24,201 bases of DNA from an uncultured Dysosmobacter sp. (GTDB lineage Bacteria; Bacillota; Clostridia; Oscillospirales; Oscillospiraceae). How positions within the stretch are numbered: the stretch's first letter is position 1; the number at the start of each line of letters is the position of its first letter. The translations under genes were made by a program, and so were the position numbers. The DNA lies in contig CAKSVQ010000020.1 in NCBI GenBank assembly GCA_934504065.1, positions 1-24,201 of the forward strand. Direction: 5' to 3'. Of the stretch, positions 22,847-24,201 are shown one piece after another. The notes beneath the pieces are model-generated. The model saw only the letters and a program-made list of their open reading frames with translations, did no database searches and was not told the DNA's origin.

Positions 22847-24201
22847 ATGATCGATCTTTCCATCAACAAGCAGGGTCTGGAGCACAACATCCAGAAGGCC
22901 AAGGAAAACGGCATCATCATCCCCACCGTGGCCCAGATGCAGCATCCCGAAACGATCCCCGAAAAAATTCAGGAGAAGCTGAAGGACGTGGGACTGTGGG
23001 ATGTGAATCCCCTGAACCTGTTCCGCATCACGTGGAAAAACCAGCCCAAGGAGTCCGGCGGACTGTTCCAGTCCGTGCCCAACTACATTGAGCTGCCCTC
23101 CGAGCTCACTGGCGTGCCCTGCCGCATCGTGGCCATGGTGGGCAAGTGGTTCCCCACCGGCTGCCATAAGGTGGGCGCTTCCTTCGGCTGCCTCGCTCCC
23201 CGTCTGGTCACCGGCCAGTTCGACGTGAACAAGCACAAGGCCGTGTGGCCCTCCACCGGCAACTACTGCCGCGGCGGCGCGTTCAACTCCCGCCTGCTGG
23301 GCGCGCAGGGCGTGGCCATCCTGCCCGCCGAGATGAGCAAGGAGCGCTTTGACTGGCTCCATGAGATCGGCGCGGAGGTCATCGCCACCCCCGGCTGCGA
23401 GTCCAACGTCAAGGAGATTTTCGACAAGACCAATGAGCTCAAGCAGGACCCCCAGTACATGATCTTCAACCAGTTCGAGGAGATGGGCAACCCCCTGTGG
23501 CACTACAACGTCACGGGCAACGCGCTGGCTGACGTGTTCGAGGCCATCAAGCGCCCCGGCGACCACTTTGCGGGCGCATGCTTCACCTCCGGCTCCGCCG
23601 GCACCATGTCCACTGGCGACCGTCTCAAAGAGCTCTATCCCAAGCTGAAGCTGGGCGTGGGCGAGGCGCTGCAGTGCCCCACCATCCTCAATAACGGCTT
23701 CGGCGGCCACCGCATTGAGGGTATCGGCGACAAGCACATCCCCTGGATCCACAACGTGAAGAACAGCGACATGGCTATCGCCATCGACGACGAGGACTCT
23801 CAGCGCCTGCTGCGCCTGTTCAACACCGCCGAGGGCCAGAAGTACCTCAAGGAGCAGCTCCACCTCTCCGATGAGATGATCGAAAAGCTGACTTGGCTGG
23901 GCATTTCCGGCATCGCCAACGTGCTGTGCTGCATCAAGATGGCCAAGTACTACGAGTTCACCGAGCATGACGTGGTGGGCACCGTGCTGACCGACTCCGC
24001 CGTGATGTACGGCAGCCGGATCGAGGAGCTGAACGAGGCTCACGGCGCTTACAGCGTGGCTGCCGCCGAGCTGGACCACAACATCCACATGCTGGGCCTG
24101 AAGACCGACAACCTGATGGAGCTGACCTACACCGACCGCAAGCGCATCCACAACCTGAAGTACTACACCTGGGTGGAGCAGCAGGGCAAGACCAGCGAAG
24201 A
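22847..24201 (+). CDS. TrpB-like fold-type II PLP-dependent enzyme (3' end outside window)
   Basis: The visible 451 codons encode a PLP enzyme of the tryptophan synthase beta/cysteine synthase superfamily. The likely Schiff-base lysine is K108 (GCHKVGAS, compare SHKxN in TrpB), the substrate loop is STGNYCRGGA (136-145), and the cofactor phosphate loop is TSGSAGT (247-253). Such enzymes catalyse beta- or alpha/beta-elimination or replacement on amino acids. The start is ATG at 22847, with AGGAGG 6 bases upstream. The reading frame is open to the window end. It is not diaminopropionate ammonia-lyase (YgeX), whose motifs differ, although that enzyme is also seen in purine-catabolic islands. It might process the amino-acid end-product of ring cleavage; substrate unknown. 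Confidence 0.85.
   Translation, partial: MIDLSINKQGLEHNIQKAKENGIIIPTVAQMQHPETIPEKIQEKLKDVGLWDVNPLNLFRITWKNQPKESGGLFQSVPNYIELPSELTGVPCRIVAMVGKWFPTGCHKVGASFGCLAPRLVTGQFDVNKHKAVWPSTGNYCRGGAFNSRLLGAQGVAILPAEMSKERFDWLHEIGAEVIATPGCESNVKEIFDKTNELKQDPQYMIFNQFEEMGNPLWHYNVTGNALADVFEAIKRPGDHFAGACFTSGSAGTMSTGDRLKELYPKLKLGVGEALQCPTILNNGFGGHRIEGIGDKHIPWIHNVKNSDMAIAIDDEDSQRLLRLFNTAEGQKYLKEQLHLSDEMIEKLTWLGISGIANVLCCIKMAKYYEFTEHDVVGTVLTDSAVMYGSRIEELNEAHGAYSVAAAELDHNIHMLGLKTDNLMELTYTDRKRIHNLKYYTWVEQQGKTSE

Noticed and set aside
22847..24201. Diaminopropionate ammonia-lyase (YgeX) for the PLP enzyme
   Set aside because: The K-containing motif (CHKVGAS) and substrate loop (GNYCRGG) do not match YgeX, and the N-terminal region is different; only the superfamily is shared.

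Overview
The window looks like an accessory catabolic locus from a high-GC anaerobic gut Clostridia (Oscillospiraceae-like) chromosome. This is inferred from AGGAGG-type ribosome-binding sites before nearly every gene, GC-rich codon use, occasional GTG and TTG starts, and the gene families present. No RNA gene, insertion sequence, CRISPR array or phage gene was seen.

The layout is divergent about a control region at 18005-18555. Leftwards (minus strand, 18004 to 1) run two nucleoside-type ABC permeases, a BMP-family lipoprotein and a double ABC ATPase. They are followed by an unusual enzyme set: a RibD-like reductase, a TrzA/MtaD-type amidohydrolase, an iron-sulfur flavoprotein, a homologue of the archaeal methenyl-tetrahydromethanopterin cyclohydrolase (Mch), and an unrecognised 212-residue protein. 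A second minus-strand block starts at 8331 with a GntR/UTRA regulator. It continues with a YgeY-like M20 hydrolase, the three xanthine dehydrogenase-type subunits (Mo, FAD, 2Fe-2S), a PreA-like dihydropyrimidine dehydrogenase homologue, a hydantoinase/dihydropyrimidinase, and the first 50 codons of another amidohydrolase. Rightwards (plus strand) run an FGGY sugar kinase, a cupin, a TIM-barrel protein, a flavin reductase-like protein, a DeoR regulator and a TrpB-like PLP enzyme cut by the window end.

Read together, the genes suggest uptake of a nucleoside-like N-heterocycle, with the base hydroxylated, deaminated, reduced and ring-opened by the minus-strand enzymes and the sugar handled by the plus-strand kinase and its neighbours. 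The three main promoters (GntR operon, transporter operon, kinase) each carry a similar 17-bp inverted repeat of the type AATAGGT-N3-ACCTATT. At two of them it sits exactly 3 bp past the -10 box, so the GntR protein probably controls all three. The actual substrate cannot be read from the sequence.

The most unusual element is the Mch homologue beside a RibD-like reductase and an Isf-type flavoprotein in a purine/pyrimidine catabolic setting. I do not recognise this combination as a described pathway.
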